From Candidatus Coatesiibacteriota bacterium (GTDB lineage Bacteria; RBG-13-66-14), in contig WJMB01000357.1 of NCBI GenBank assembly GCA_014728185.1, positions 1 through 9,319 on the forward strand: a stretch of 9,319 nucleotides of DNA, given 5' to 3'. Positions 1-6,119 of the stretch are shown here, one piece after another. A program made the position numbers and the translations under genes. A model generated the notes under the pieces. That model did no database searches and was not told the DNA's origin. It saw only the letters and a list, made by a program, of their open reading frames with translations. The stretch's first letter is position 1, and each line of letters opens with the position of its first letter.

Positions 1-1
1 C

Positions 2-1219
2 CTGGCCGAGCTGGCCCGTCAGCACTTCGGCGGCAGCCTGCGGGGCCGCTGGACGCTCACCGGCGGCATGGGCGGGATGTCCGGCGCCCAGCCCCTGGCC
101 GTCACGATGAACGACGGGGTCTGCCTGGACGTCGAGTGCCGTCCCGAGCGCATCCAGCGCCGCATCGACCAGGGATACTGCGACCGGATCACCACGGACC
201 TCGACGAGGCCCTGGCCCTTGTCGACGAGTTCACCGGGAAGGGCGAGGCCCTCTCCATCGGCCTGGTGGGCAATTGCGCCGATGTGCTGCCCGAACTGGT
301 CCGCCGGGGGATCACCCCGGACGTGCTGACCGATCAGACCAGCGCCCACGACGAGCTCAACGGCTACATTCCCAACGGAATGAGTGTCGCCGAGGCCGAC
401 GCGCTGCGCTCGAACGATCCGGCGGATTACAAGCGGCGCTCCCTGACGGCGATGGTCGAGCACATGAACGCCATGCTCGAACTCCAGCGCCGCGGCGCCG
501 TCGCCTTCGACTACGGCAACAACATCCGCGGCCAGACCGTCGAGCGCGGCGCCCCGGAGGCCTTCAATATCGAAGGCTTCGTGCCCCTCTACATCCGTCC
601 CCTGTTCTGCGACGGCAAAGGCCCCTTCCGCTGGGCCGCCCTCTCCGGCGATCCCGAGGACATCTACCGCACCGACGAGGCCGTGCTGCGCCTGTTCCCC
701 GAGGATGCGGCCCTCAAGCGCTGGATCGAGAAGGCGCAAAAGCAGGTCCATTTCCAGGGCCTGCCCTGCCGCATCTGCTGGCTGGGTTACGGCGACCGCG
801 AGCGTTTCGGCCTGGAGATCAACCGCATGGTCCGTGAGGGCGAGCTCAAGGCCCCCGTGGTCATCGGCCGCGATCACCTGGACTGCGGTTCGGTGGCCAG
901 CCCCAACCGGGAGACCGAGGGGATGCGGGACGGTTCCGACGCCGTCAGCGACTGGGCCTTTCTCAACGCCATGCTCAACGTGGCCGGCGGTGCCAGTTGG
1001 GTCAGCGTCCACCACGGCGGCGGCGTGGGGATGGGCTACTCCCAGCACGCCGGAATGGTCATCGTCGCCGACGGCAGCGAGATGATGGACCGACGACTCT
1101 CCCGGGTGCTGACCACGGACCCGGGCCTGGGCATCTGTCGCCACGCCGACGCCGGTTACGAGCGGGCCGTCGGCAACGCCAGGCGCCGCGGCGTGCGCAT
1201 TCCCATGCTGGACGCCTGA
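2..1219 (+). CDS. hutU: Urocanate hydratase, C-terminal part (5' end outside window)
   Basis: Urocanase converts urocanate to imidazolone propionate in the cytosol, the second step of histidine degradation, using tightly bound NAD+ as an electrophile. The reading frame is open to the left edge, so the gene is cut by the window; 405 residues are visible of the 550 or more usual for the family. The first visible residues (FGGSLRGRWTLTGGMGGMSG) match the Gly-rich part of the family. TDQTSAHD lies at fragment residues 110-117. The family signature FQGLPCRICW is at 251-260 (bases 752-781), with the conserved Cys of RICW present. The C-terminal Gly/His-rich stretch HHGGGVGMGYSQHAGM also matches. 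The residue before the signature Arg is Cys, where Ala is usual. An internal ATG at 68 is not the start, because conserved sequence continues upstream of it. No other hut gene is in the window; they may lie to the left. Confidence 0.97.
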   Translation: MAELARQHFGGSLRGRWTLTGGMGGMSGAQPLAVTMNDGVCLDVECRPERIQRRIDQGYCDRITTDLDEALALVDEFTGKGEALSIGLVGNCADVLPELVRRGITPDVLTDQTSAHDELNGYIPNGMSVAEADALRSNDPADYKRRSLTAMVEHMNAMLELQRRGAVAFDYGNNIRGQTVERGAPEAFNIEGFVPLYIRPLFCDGKGPFRWAALSGDPEDIYRTDEAVLRLFPEDAALKRWIEKAQKQVHFQGLPCRICWLGYGDRERFGLEINRMVREGELKAPVVIGRDHLDCGSVASPNRETEGMRDGSDAVSDWAFLNAMLNVAGGASWVSVHHGGGVGMGYSQHAGMVIVADGSEMMDRRLSRVLTTDPGLGICRHADAGYERAVGNARRRGVRIPMLDA

Positions 1220-1240
1220 GGCGGATTCTCTCCGGGCGTC

Positions 1241-1270
1241 TTGACGCCGCCGCCACGGCCTTTTTAGAAT
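1241..1270 (+). promoter_or_regulatory. Sigma70-like promoter downstream of hutU
   Basis: TTGACG (1241-1246) and TAGAAT (1265-1270) each match the -35 and -10 consensus at 5 of 6 bases, with an 18-base spacer. It lies just after the hutU stop and no protein-coding gene starts within 400 bases, so it would start transcription near 1277 of a short RNA ending at the terminator at 1363-1406. The -35 overlaps a small dyad (GGCGT 1235-1239 / ACGCC 1244-1248), which could be coincidental or the remnant of a hutU terminator. Confidence 0.45.
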
Positions 1271-1276
1271 TGCCTC

Positions 1277-1406
1277 GGATTGATCAACGAATACTGAAAA
1301 ACAGCCCAGTGCGGTAGGCGCACCCGGTAGCACGCAATGAGATTCACTCCCAAGCTCACCGAGCGGCCGAACCGTCCAAGCGACGGCCGGCCGCCCGTTT
1401 TCTTTT
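1277..1406 (+). ncRNA. Candidate small RNA, family not recognised
   Basis: About 130 nt lie between a good promoter and a strong intrinsic terminator, with no open reading frame that resembles a gene. Besides the terminator hairpin there is a 5-bp stem GTGCG (1309-1313) / CGCAC (1319-1323) with a 5-nt loop, and a run AUACUGAAAAACAG near the 5' end that would be unpaired. It does not match SRP RNA, 6S, tmRNA, RNase P or any common riboswitch that I can recognise. The alternative is that it is only the 3' untranslated region of hutU with a chance promoter-like sequence. Confidence 0.3.
1363..1406 (+). terminator. Intrinsic terminator (hutU or small RNA)
   Basis: GCGGCCG (1363-1369) pairs with CGGCCGC (1388-1394), and inside it CCGTC (1372-1376) pairs with GACGG (1382-1386) around the loop CAAGC. 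The 12-bp two-part GC-rich stem is followed after three bases by TTTTCTTTT (1398-1406). This is a textbook rho-independent terminator on the + strand. Confidence 0.8.
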
Positions 1407-1426
1407 CCAGCTTGTGTTGATTAAGG

Positions 1427-1450
1427 CGCGACCCCCGGGTCGCGTTTTTT
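1427..1450 (+). terminator. Second intrinsic terminator in tandem
   Basis: CGCGACC (1427-1433) pairs with GGTCGCG (1438-1444) around the four-base loop CCCG, directly followed by six T (1445-1450). It lies only about 20 bases after the first terminator, so read-through from hutU or the candidate small RNA toward the downstream gene would be strongly blocked. Confidence 0.85.
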
Positions 1451-1755
1451 CCATGCAGCTCATCGCCTAAGCAGGTTGTAGCCGGTCATCCAGCATCGGC
1501 CTTCGACCTGACCGCGGGTGCCGACAGTCTCTCGGCTGCCCGCGGCGCAAAATGCAACCAGCCGCTGCTTGTCAACCAGACGAGCCATCACCACGCTACG
1601 CTCTCGTTTTGCGCGGCGACGACTCCGATGATCGCGAATCACTCAAGCTGGCCATTGCACCGCCTGATCGCCACAGCCTTCAGCCGAATCGCTCTACCCT
1701 TGACCACGGATAATCGACCCCAGGCCCCGACGACCGACCAAGAGAGAGGACAATC
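1451..1755. other. Gene-free structured stretch upstream of the first RlmJ-like gene
   Basis: No convincing coding frame is seen. There is an 11-bp two-part stem-loop at 1512-1545 (CCGCGGG / CCCGCGG outside, CCGA / TCGG inside), and an 8-bp inverted repeat GCGCAAAA (1545-1552) / TTTTGCGC (1607-1614). A promoter for the gene at 1756 should lie here. A GATAAT-like -10 at 1709-1714 is the best candidate, but no good -35 is at the right distance, so I do not call it. Confidence 0.4.
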
Positions 1756-2592
1756 ATGCCCATCATGTGCGCCCACGAGGCCGGCAACTCCGGCGACCTG
1801 ATCAAACACGAATGGCTCACCCGCGTCCTCGATTGGCTGCCGCCAAACGGCTCCTACCTGGACGCCTTCGCCGGACCCACCACCCATCCCTTGAGTGTGC
1901 GCTCGAAAACCCGCCTCTCAGCGGCGCCGATGGAGCTCAAGCTGCTAACCGAGCAGCGCCCGGCCATCCGTGGTTGCAGCTATTACGGCAGCTCGCTTCT
2001 AGCCCGTAACAAACTCGCCGAGTGCCACACCATCCACGTCTACGACGAGAATAACGAGTACGGCGCCGATTACGAAAACGAGAACATCGAGGTGGAATCA
2101 CGCCTCGAACACGGTCTGGACGCCCTGGGCCTGGGCGATTACAGTCTGGTTCTCATCGATCCCGACTTCTTCTTCCAGCCCCACCCGGACAAGGGAGTCC
2201 TCGACGAATCCAACGAGGACCGCCTGCGCCGCTTCTGGCGCGAGGTCGCCGACTACCCCCACGCCCTGCTGATCTCTCTGGACAACGAGGCCCCCCAGAG
2301 CCCCCACGCCGGACGCTACAACCTCGACCTGGACCTGGTTCAGCGCCACCGCCTGATTGTGCGCTGCATCGTACCGCCCATCGCCGAGACCGGCATCAAC
2401 GGCGAGGATTGCTGTTTCCGCGAGCTGATCTACCTGCCCGAGGCCGAACTCAACGACGATCTGCTGGCCCGCTGGCGCCTCTCCTCTCTGCGTCGCGGCG
2501 CCGCCGCCGTGGCCGAGACCCTGGGTCTGGAGTTCCGCGTCGTGCCCCGGCCCACCTACGGCAAGGACGCCGTCGAGTTCATCGTCGACTGA
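1756..2592 (+). CDS. RlmJ-like (DUF519-like) methyltransferase homologue, copy 1
   Basis: A 278-residue cytosolic protein with no signal peptide. The N-terminal half has the RlmJ order of motifs: HEAGNSGDLIKH (residues 7-18), like the HAGNxADVxKH motif of RlmJ; YLDAFAGP (34-41), the SAM-binding motif I region; YYGSSLLAR (76-84), like YPGSPxIAR; an acidic turn VYDENNE (95-101) where RlmJ has ELHP; and LVLIDPDFFF (131-140) at motif IV. RlmJ methylates N6 of an adenine in 23S rRNA using a DPPY-type motif IV; here it reads DPDF, so the activity or substrate may differ. The C-terminal third is not clearly RlmJ-like but is shared with the next gene. Start: GAGAGAGGA (1742-1750) sits 5 bases before ATG 1756, and a second ATG at 1765 is too far from it. 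The gene at 2873 is a paralogue. The family link is by eye and distant. Confidence 0.85.
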   Translation: MPIMCAHEAGNSGDLIKHEWLTRVLDWLPPNGSYLDAFAGPTTHPLSVRSKTRLSAAPMELKLLTEQRPAIRGCSYYGSSLLARNKLAECHTIHVYDENNEYGADYENENIEVESRLEHGLDALGLGDYSLVLIDPDFFFQPHPDKGVLDESNEDRLRRFWREVADYPHALLISLDNEAPQSPHAGRYNLDLDLVQRHRLIVRCIVPPIAETGINGEDCCFRELIYLPEAELNDDLLARWRLSSLRRGAAAVAETLGLEFRVVPRPTYGKDAVEFIVD

Positions 2593-2814
2593 GCCGACGG
2601 ACCTTCGCGCCTCGAACCAGACACCGCCGCTCCGGCAACGGCTTTGGCACGTTTCTTGCAATCCTCGCGACCGGGCGCCGTGACTCCGCGCCTCGAGGTG
2701 GCCGGGCCACGGGTTTCGCCGTGGGTACGGTATCGCAAGAAACGTGCCAAAGCCCGGGCGCCGGGTCGACGATTTGTTGCCGGGCCGGGAGGGCGTCGGC
2801 GAAGGTCTGTCGGC
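2593..2814. repeat. Nested inverted repeat between the two paralogues
   Basis: The inner arms 2640-2659 (GGCTTTGGCACGTTTCTTGC) and 2735-2754 are perfect 20-base reverse complements around 75 bases. Outside them, CGGCAAC (2633-2639) is matched by GTTGCCG (2776-2782), and GCCGACGGACCTTCGC (2593-2608) is matched 15 of 16 by the complement of 2799-2814. The arms therefore look like one longer inverted repeat that has diverged by insertions. The centre has its own hairpin, CCACGG (2707-2712) / CCGTGG (2719-2724). The left arm begins directly after the TGA of the upstream gene. No transposase is present and no T-run follows, so it is more like a MITE or intergenic palindromic repeat than a terminator. 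It could also affect expression of the downstream gene. Confidence 0.8.
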
Positions 2815-2872
2815 GGGCGATGACCGAAGATTTTCTTCCAGCAATTCGACCAACATCCCTGGAGTAGCACCG

Positions 2873-3718
2873 ATGGCCGTTCCCAATCTTGATTATGAAA
2901 CCGGTAACGCCGGTGACCTCATGCGTCACGAGTGGCTCTGTCGGGTCCTGGACTGGCTGCCCGACGGGGGGCGCTTCCTCGATCCCTTCGCCGGTCCCCT
3001 GACCCACCAACCCTCACGCCGGGTACGCATCCGTTTGACCAGTGCTCCGGCGGAGCTGCGCCTGCGGCATCTGCAACTCAAGGCGCTCAACAACGGCCGC
3101 TATCTCGGCAGCACGATGCTGGCGCGCCAGGTGCTGGCCACCCGGGCCGTGGTGCGCTCCTACGACGACGAAGAGACCCGCCGAAAAGCTTATCGGGAAC
3201 ACGACATCGAAATCGAGGAGGCGCTCAAGCGCGGCTTCGACGCGCCGCTGCTCAAGGGTTATCATTTGATCAACTTCGATCCAGCCAACCTTTTCCGGCC
3301 CGATCCGAGCAAGGTGGCCCTGGACCCGGACAACCAGGACAGGGTGCGGGCCTTCTGGGAGCAGGCGACTCTCTACAAGGGCGCGCTGTTGATCTACGTC
3401 GTCAACCCGGACCCCCAGAGCAAGATCGTCCAGCGCTACCACGAGTACCTGGCCCTGGTTCGTCGACGTCGACTGGCCTATCAAGTAGTGATCCCGCTGC
3501 TGCCGGGCAGCGCCGTGGCCGGTGAGGATCGCTACTTCTACGAGGTTCTCTATCTGCCCGAGAAGCATGACGCCGTCGAAGCCGCCTGGCGTCGCGCCTC
3601 CCTGGTCGAGGGCGCCCGGGCGATGGCCCGCACCCTGCATCTCGACTACGCCGAGACCGAGGCACCGGGCTATGCTTCCGACATCCTGGAGTTCATCACC
3701 ATGGGTGGATTTGCCTAA
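2873..3718 (+). CDS. RlmJ-like (DUF519-like) methyltransferase homologue, copy 2
   Basis: A 281-residue paralogue of the upstream gene; about half of the first 85 aligned residues are identical by eye. It shares ETGNAGDLMRH (9-19), RVLDWLP (24-30), RFLDPFAGPLTH (34-45), YLGSTMLAR (77-85) and SYDDEE (96-101). At motif IV it reads NFDPANLF (134-141): the aromatic residue of the DPPY class is gone, so a standard N6-adenine methyltransferase mechanism is doubtful. The C-terminal pattern GEDRYFYEVLYLPE (217-230) matches GEDCCFRELIYLPE in copy 1, so the two share a family beyond the N-terminal half. The frame is open upstream to 2744, but that extension lies in the inverted repeat; ATG 2873 has GGAG (2861-2864) 8 bases upstream and gives the same length as copy 1. 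No terminator follows; the ferritin promoter overlaps its 3' end. Confidence 0.85.
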   Translation: MAVPNLDYETGNAGDLMRHEWLCRVLDWLPDGGRFLDPFAGPLTHQPSRRVRIRLTSAPAELRLRHLQLKALNNGRYLGSTMLARQVLATRAVVRSYDDEETRRKAYREHDIEIEEALKRGFDAPLLKGYHLINFDPANLFRPDPSKVALDPDNQDRVRAFWEQATLYKGALLIYVVNPDPQSKIVQRYHEYLALVRRRRLAYQVVIPLLPGSAVAGEDRYFYEVLYLPEKHDAVEAAWRRASLVEGARAMARTLHLDYAETEAPGYASDILEFITMGGFA

Positions 3719-3740
3719 ACCGTCGCCTGGGTACTATAAT
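3711..3740 (+). promoter_or_regulatory. Sigma70-like promoter of the ferritin operon
   Basis: TTGCCT (3711-3716) and a perfect TATAAT (3735-3740) are separated by 18 bases. Transcription would start near 3747, giving a leader of about 53 nt before the ATG at 3800. The -35 overlaps the stop codon of the upstream gene, so the operon is independently transcribed. No clear Fur or PerR box is seen. Confidence 0.7.
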
Positions 3741-3799
3741 CCATGCCAGCTTCATCAACCAGCGCGTGTCATTTTTTATTGAACGAGAAAGGAGCCCTC

Positions 3800-4300
3800 A
3801 TGGGCACCCGAGGAAGAGGAATCATCGGCGGCGACGTCGATAAACTGATCGAGGAACTCAACAAGGCCCTGGCCGACGAGTGGCTGGCCTACTACCAGTA
3901 CTGGTTGGGCGCCAAGGTCGTGGCCGGGCCGATGCGCGAGGGCGTGACCGCCGAGCTCGTCGAGCACGCTGCCGACGAGCTGCGCCACGCCGGGATGCTG
4001 GCCGACCGCATCGTCCAGCTCGGCGGCACTCCGGTGCTGACTCCCGAGCAGTGGTACGATCTGACCAATTGCGGCTACGAGCCCCCCGAGGACCCCTACG
4101 TGCGCACCATCGTCGAGCAGAACATCAAGGGCGAGCAGTGCGCCATCGACACCTACCAGCGCCTGGCCGGGCTGGTCAAGGAGACCGATCCGCTGACCTA
4201 CAACATCGTCGTCGAGATCCTCACCGACGAGGTCGAGCACGAGGATGATCTCGAGGCCGTCCTCGAGGACTTCGAGCTGATGCTCAAGCACAAGGGCTAG
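3800..4300 (+). CDS. DPS-like (thioferritin/DPSL) ferritin-family protein
   Basis: A 166-residue four-helix ferritin-like protein, the length of Dps-sized subunits, likely forming a cytosolic cage that oxidises and stores iron while consuming peroxide. Putative di-iron ligands are E27 (ADEWLAYYQ), E60 and H63 (DELRH), E112 (GEQ), and E144 and H147 (DEVEH), giving the bacterioferritin-type ExxH pairs. Cys91 and Cys114, in the context NCGYEPPEDP...GEQCAIDTYQ, match the conserved cysteine pair that defines DPS-like thioferritins of archaea and anaerobic bacteria. Start: AAGGAG (3789-3794) is 5 bases before ATG 3800; the frame is open to 3743, but those 19 codons lie between the promoter and the ribosome site. 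It is followed 10 bases later by a CxxC protein in the same operon. A plain bacterioferritin is the alternative; the Cys pair argues against it. Confidence 0.92.
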   Translation: MGTRGRGIIGGDVDKLIEELNKALADEWLAYYQYWLGAKVVAGPMREGVTAELVEHAADELRHAGMLADRIVQLGGTPVLTPEQWYDLTNCGYEPPEDPYVRTIVEQNIKGEQCAIDTYQRLAGLVKETDPLTYNIVVEILTDEVEHEDDLEAVLEDFELMLKHKG

Positions 4301-4310
4301 AGGATCAACC

Positions 4311-4526
4311 GTGCCGCTGACTCCGCAAACACCCGTCGAGGTCGTCCTCGACGAGCATCCCGCCGCCGCCGACTGGCTTCTCCAGCGCGGCGTGATCTGC
4401 CTGCGCTGCGGGGAGCCCTTCTGGGGCTCCCTGGGCGAGCTGCTGCGCAACAAGCGCTACACCGACGAGGAGACCGCCCGGCTGGTGGATGAGCTCAACG
4501 CCCATCTGGCCGAGGCCGAAGGGTAG
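4311..4526 (+). CDS. DUF1858-type redox-disulfide domain protein
   Basis: A 71-residue protein starting with GTG; AGAGGA (4299-4304), which overlaps the stop codon of the ferritin gene, lies 6 bases upstream. The sequence VEVVLDEHPAAADWLLQRGVICLRCGEPFWGSLGELL fits the DUF1858 / hybrid-cluster-protein-associated disulfide domain: a helix with a HPxxxxxLLxxG pattern, then a CxxC (Cys30, Cys33), then a conserved helix. The C-terminal 20 residues are a charged helix (DEETARLVDELNAHLAEAE). Such domains are thought to act in thiol or redox chemistry, and many occur in anaerobes. Being translationally linked to the thioferritin gene, it could reduce or exchange with the ferritin's Cys pair; this is inference. 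Confidence 0.85.
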   Translation: MPLTPQTPVEVVLDEHPAAADWLLQRGVICLRCGEPFWGSLGELLRNKRYTDEETARLVDELNAHLAEAEG

Positions 4527-4557
4527 GCGGCCGGCCATGCGTTACACTCCAGAAAGC

Positions 4558-4583
4558 CGGGGCGGACCTGTTGGCCCGCCCCG
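4558..4583 (+). terminator. Hairpin after the ferritin operon, weak terminator
   Basis: CGGGGCGG (4558-4565) pairs perfectly with CCGCCCCG (4576-4583) around a 10-base loop. Only TTGTG follows, so the U-tract is poor. It lies 31 bases after the DUF1858 stop and probably ends or stabilises that transcript. Confidence 0.5.
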
Positions 4584-4785
4584 TTGTGCAGCGGGACAGT
4601 TAGGCGATCATCGGAAAGATAAGTCTCGCCCCCGCTTGAGCGGTGAGGGCTTTACTCAACAGATCATGGGCATTCGACAATCTCTGGCTCCAGGCCTTCG
4701 CCCACACCACCCGATGGCGGGTTGAGATTCAAGGATACTGAAGTGAACCAATCTGCGAAACCGCTCTGATTTCGTGCCGGATAGG
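4584..4785. other. Gene-free stretch before the PHP-like gene
   Basis: Together with its flanks this gap runs from 4527 to 4923. No coding frame is convincing. A second GC-rich dyad, CCGC (4632-4635) / GCGG (4640-4643) with flanking partial pairing, is followed by TTTACT and could be a weak terminator. Nothing else is recognised before the promoter at 4786. Confidence 0.35.
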
Positions 4786-4814
4786 TGGACATATATTGAC
4801 GAGCTAAGTAAGAT
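4786..4814 (+). promoter_or_regulatory. Likely promoter of the PHP/amphi-Trp operon
   Basis: TGGACA (4786-4791, 5 of 6 consensus) and TAAGAT (4809-4814, 4 of 6) are 17 bases apart. Transcription would start near 4821, giving a leader of about 100 nt that contains the tandem repeats at 4843-4894. A nearby TTGACG (4796-4801) lacks a good -10 at the right distance. Confidence 0.45.
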
Positions 4815-4842
4815 TGGAATGAATCGCTAGACTTGGGGTCGT

Positions 4843-4894
4843 CCCCTGGATTGACCCCTTGATTTCAACCCTTGGATTCGACCCTTGGATTCGA
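4843..4894 (+). repeat. Four imperfect tandem repeats (12-14 bases) in the leader
   Basis: The units are CCCCTGGATTGA (4843-4854), CCCCTTGATTTCAA (4855-4868), CCCTTGGATTCGA (4869-4881) and an identical CCCTTGGATTCGA (4882-4894). They lie just after GGGGTC (4835-4840), which can pair with CCCC of unit 1 or GACCCC across units 1 and 2, so alternative hairpins are possible. They end 29 bases before the chosen start codon of the downstream gene. Confidence 0.75.
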
Positions 4895-4923
4895 TTGTTC
4901 CCCGTCTTTCCCCGGAGCGGAGT

Positions 4924-6087
4924 GTGGGCGAGGCCAGCACCAGCAGAGACCGTCGCCTGACCGAGGTCGATCCCGCCCGGACGGAGCGGGAACCCACCCC
5001 CTGGGACCGCGAGGTCTACCGGCGGCTGATCTCCACCGAGCTCGACGAGGAGCAGGTCGAGCGCGTTCTCGAACCGCCCCGCATCTACCCCAGCCAGCGC
5101 GAGGTCCTGGCCGTCCACTGGCACCCCGAGTACGTGCCGATGGAGCTGATCCTCCAGCGCTACGACAAGACCTTCCCCAACCGCACCCTGGACCTGGTCA
5201 TCCCCACCCAGCATAACGTCTTCCTGACCCTCGACGGCTGCGCCGGCGCCGAGGTCGACTGCCACGCCCGCGAGTTCAACACCAAGGTCCAGTTGCTGCT
5301 GCACTTCTCCGCCGACAAGCTGCGCGAGGCCGACGCCCTCAAGGGGATGGTCGCCCACACCTTCAAGTACCGCTCCAGCCAGCTCTACGACTTCATCGGC
5401 ACCATCGTCGACCCCAAGCTGATGCCCCTGTTCCGCGAGGCCGCCGCCCGCGGCGCCGCCGACGACCGCCTGCTGGAGTTCGTCCGCATCCAGACCCGCA
5501 AGTTCCGGGAGCTCTTGGAGACCTACCGCGAGATCACCCCGACCGAGGCGATCAAGAACAAGCTGCTGACCGGCTACTTCGACGAGTTGCGCGCCGTCTA
5601 CGTCGATAACATCATCGACCGCGCCCAACTGGTGCTGCGCAACGTCAAGAAGCTGGTCAAGCGCAACTTCTCCCTGGACTACTTTTTCGAGGTCCGGGAG
5701 ATCATCGAGGAGACCCGGGCTCTGGGCGGCTGCATCGTGGCGCCCCACCCCGAGCAGTTCTGGCCCATCCTGCTGGCCGACTACGACCTGGACGGCTACG
5801 AGGTCTGGAACCCCCAGTCCCACCGTTACACAACCTTCCTGGTCGATGTGGTCAACCGCCTCAACCGGGGGCGCTCCCGCTCCGAGCGCCAACTGCTGGT
5901 CTTCATGGGCGACGACACCCACCTCTCCACCAAGGTGCGCGACCCGCGCTTCGTGCGTCCGGAGAAACTGGGCCGCGAAGTCGGCGTCCAGCCGGGCTGG
6001 GACGATCTGGAAATTCGCAAGAGCTTGAGCGTCGGCAACTTCGACCGACGCCGGGTCATCGAGGAATACACCGCCCGCCTGATCTGA
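4924..6087 (+). CDS. PHP-like metal-dependent hydrolase
   Basis: A 387-residue cytosolic protein if it starts at GTG 4924, which has GGAG (4914-4917) 6 bases upstream. The frame is open to a TTG at 4885 (400 residues), but that codon lies inside the tandem repeats and has no ribosome site. Motifs recall PHP-type metal-dependent phosphoesterases: HWHPE (residues 65-69), CHARE (113-117, His114), a late APHPEQFWP (274-282, His275), DGYEVWNP (290-297) and MGDDTHLS (328-335, Asp330/331 and His333), which match the HxH, HP, E.xN and GSDxH elements of the PHP TIM barrel. A long helical insertion (about residues 150-260, rich in Leu, Arg and Glu) separates the first and last motifs. The substrate is unknown. 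The amphi-Trp gene follows 32 bases downstream in what looks like the same operon. The family assignment is by motif only; another amidohydrolase-like metal enzyme is possible. Confidence 0.85.
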   Translation: MGEASTSRDRRLTEVDPARTEREPTPWDREVYRRLISTELDEEQVERVLEPPRIYPSQREVLAVHWHPEYVPMELILQRYDKTFPNRTLDLVIPTQHNVFLTLDGCAGAEVDCHAREFNTKVQLLLHFSADKLREADALKGMVAHTFKYRSSQLYDFIGTIVDPKLMPLFREAAARGAADDRLLEFVRIQTRKFRELLETYREITPTEAIKNKLLTGYFDELRAVYVDNIIDRAQLVLRNVKKLVKRNFSLDYFFEVREIIEETRALGGCIVAPHPEQFWPILLADYDLDGYEVWNPQSHRYTTFLVDVVNRLNRGRSRSERQLLVFMGDDTHLSTKVRDPRFVRPEKLGREVGVQPGWDDLEIRKSLSVGNFDRRRVIEEYTARLI

Positions 6088-6119
6088 GAGCCGGGCCGGC
6101 GGGGGCCGGAGGTTGACGA

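Noticed and set aside
1277..1406. Known riboswitch or housekeeping RNA (SRP, 6S, tmRNA)
   Set aside because: No conserved core of these RNAs is visible, and no gene follows directly that a riboswitch could control.
2409..2886. Frames on both strands across the paralogue gap sharing GFGTFLAI
   Set aside because: The shared peptide comes from the inverted repeat being read on both strands, not from a gene family; no ribosome site.
3776..4453. 225-codon minus-strand frame over the ferritin and DUF1858 genes
   Set aside because: Shadow of GC-rich codons on the opposite strand; the + strand frames have family motifs and ribosome sites.
4843..4894. Tandem repeats as a CRISPR array
   Set aside because: Units are 12-14 bases and directly adjacent with no spacers, and there are no cas genes.
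4804..5922. 372-codon minus-strand frame over the PHP-like gene
   Set aside because: Low-complexity Val/Gly/Asp/Gln composition typical of an antisense shadow of GAG/CTG/GAC-rich coding sequence.
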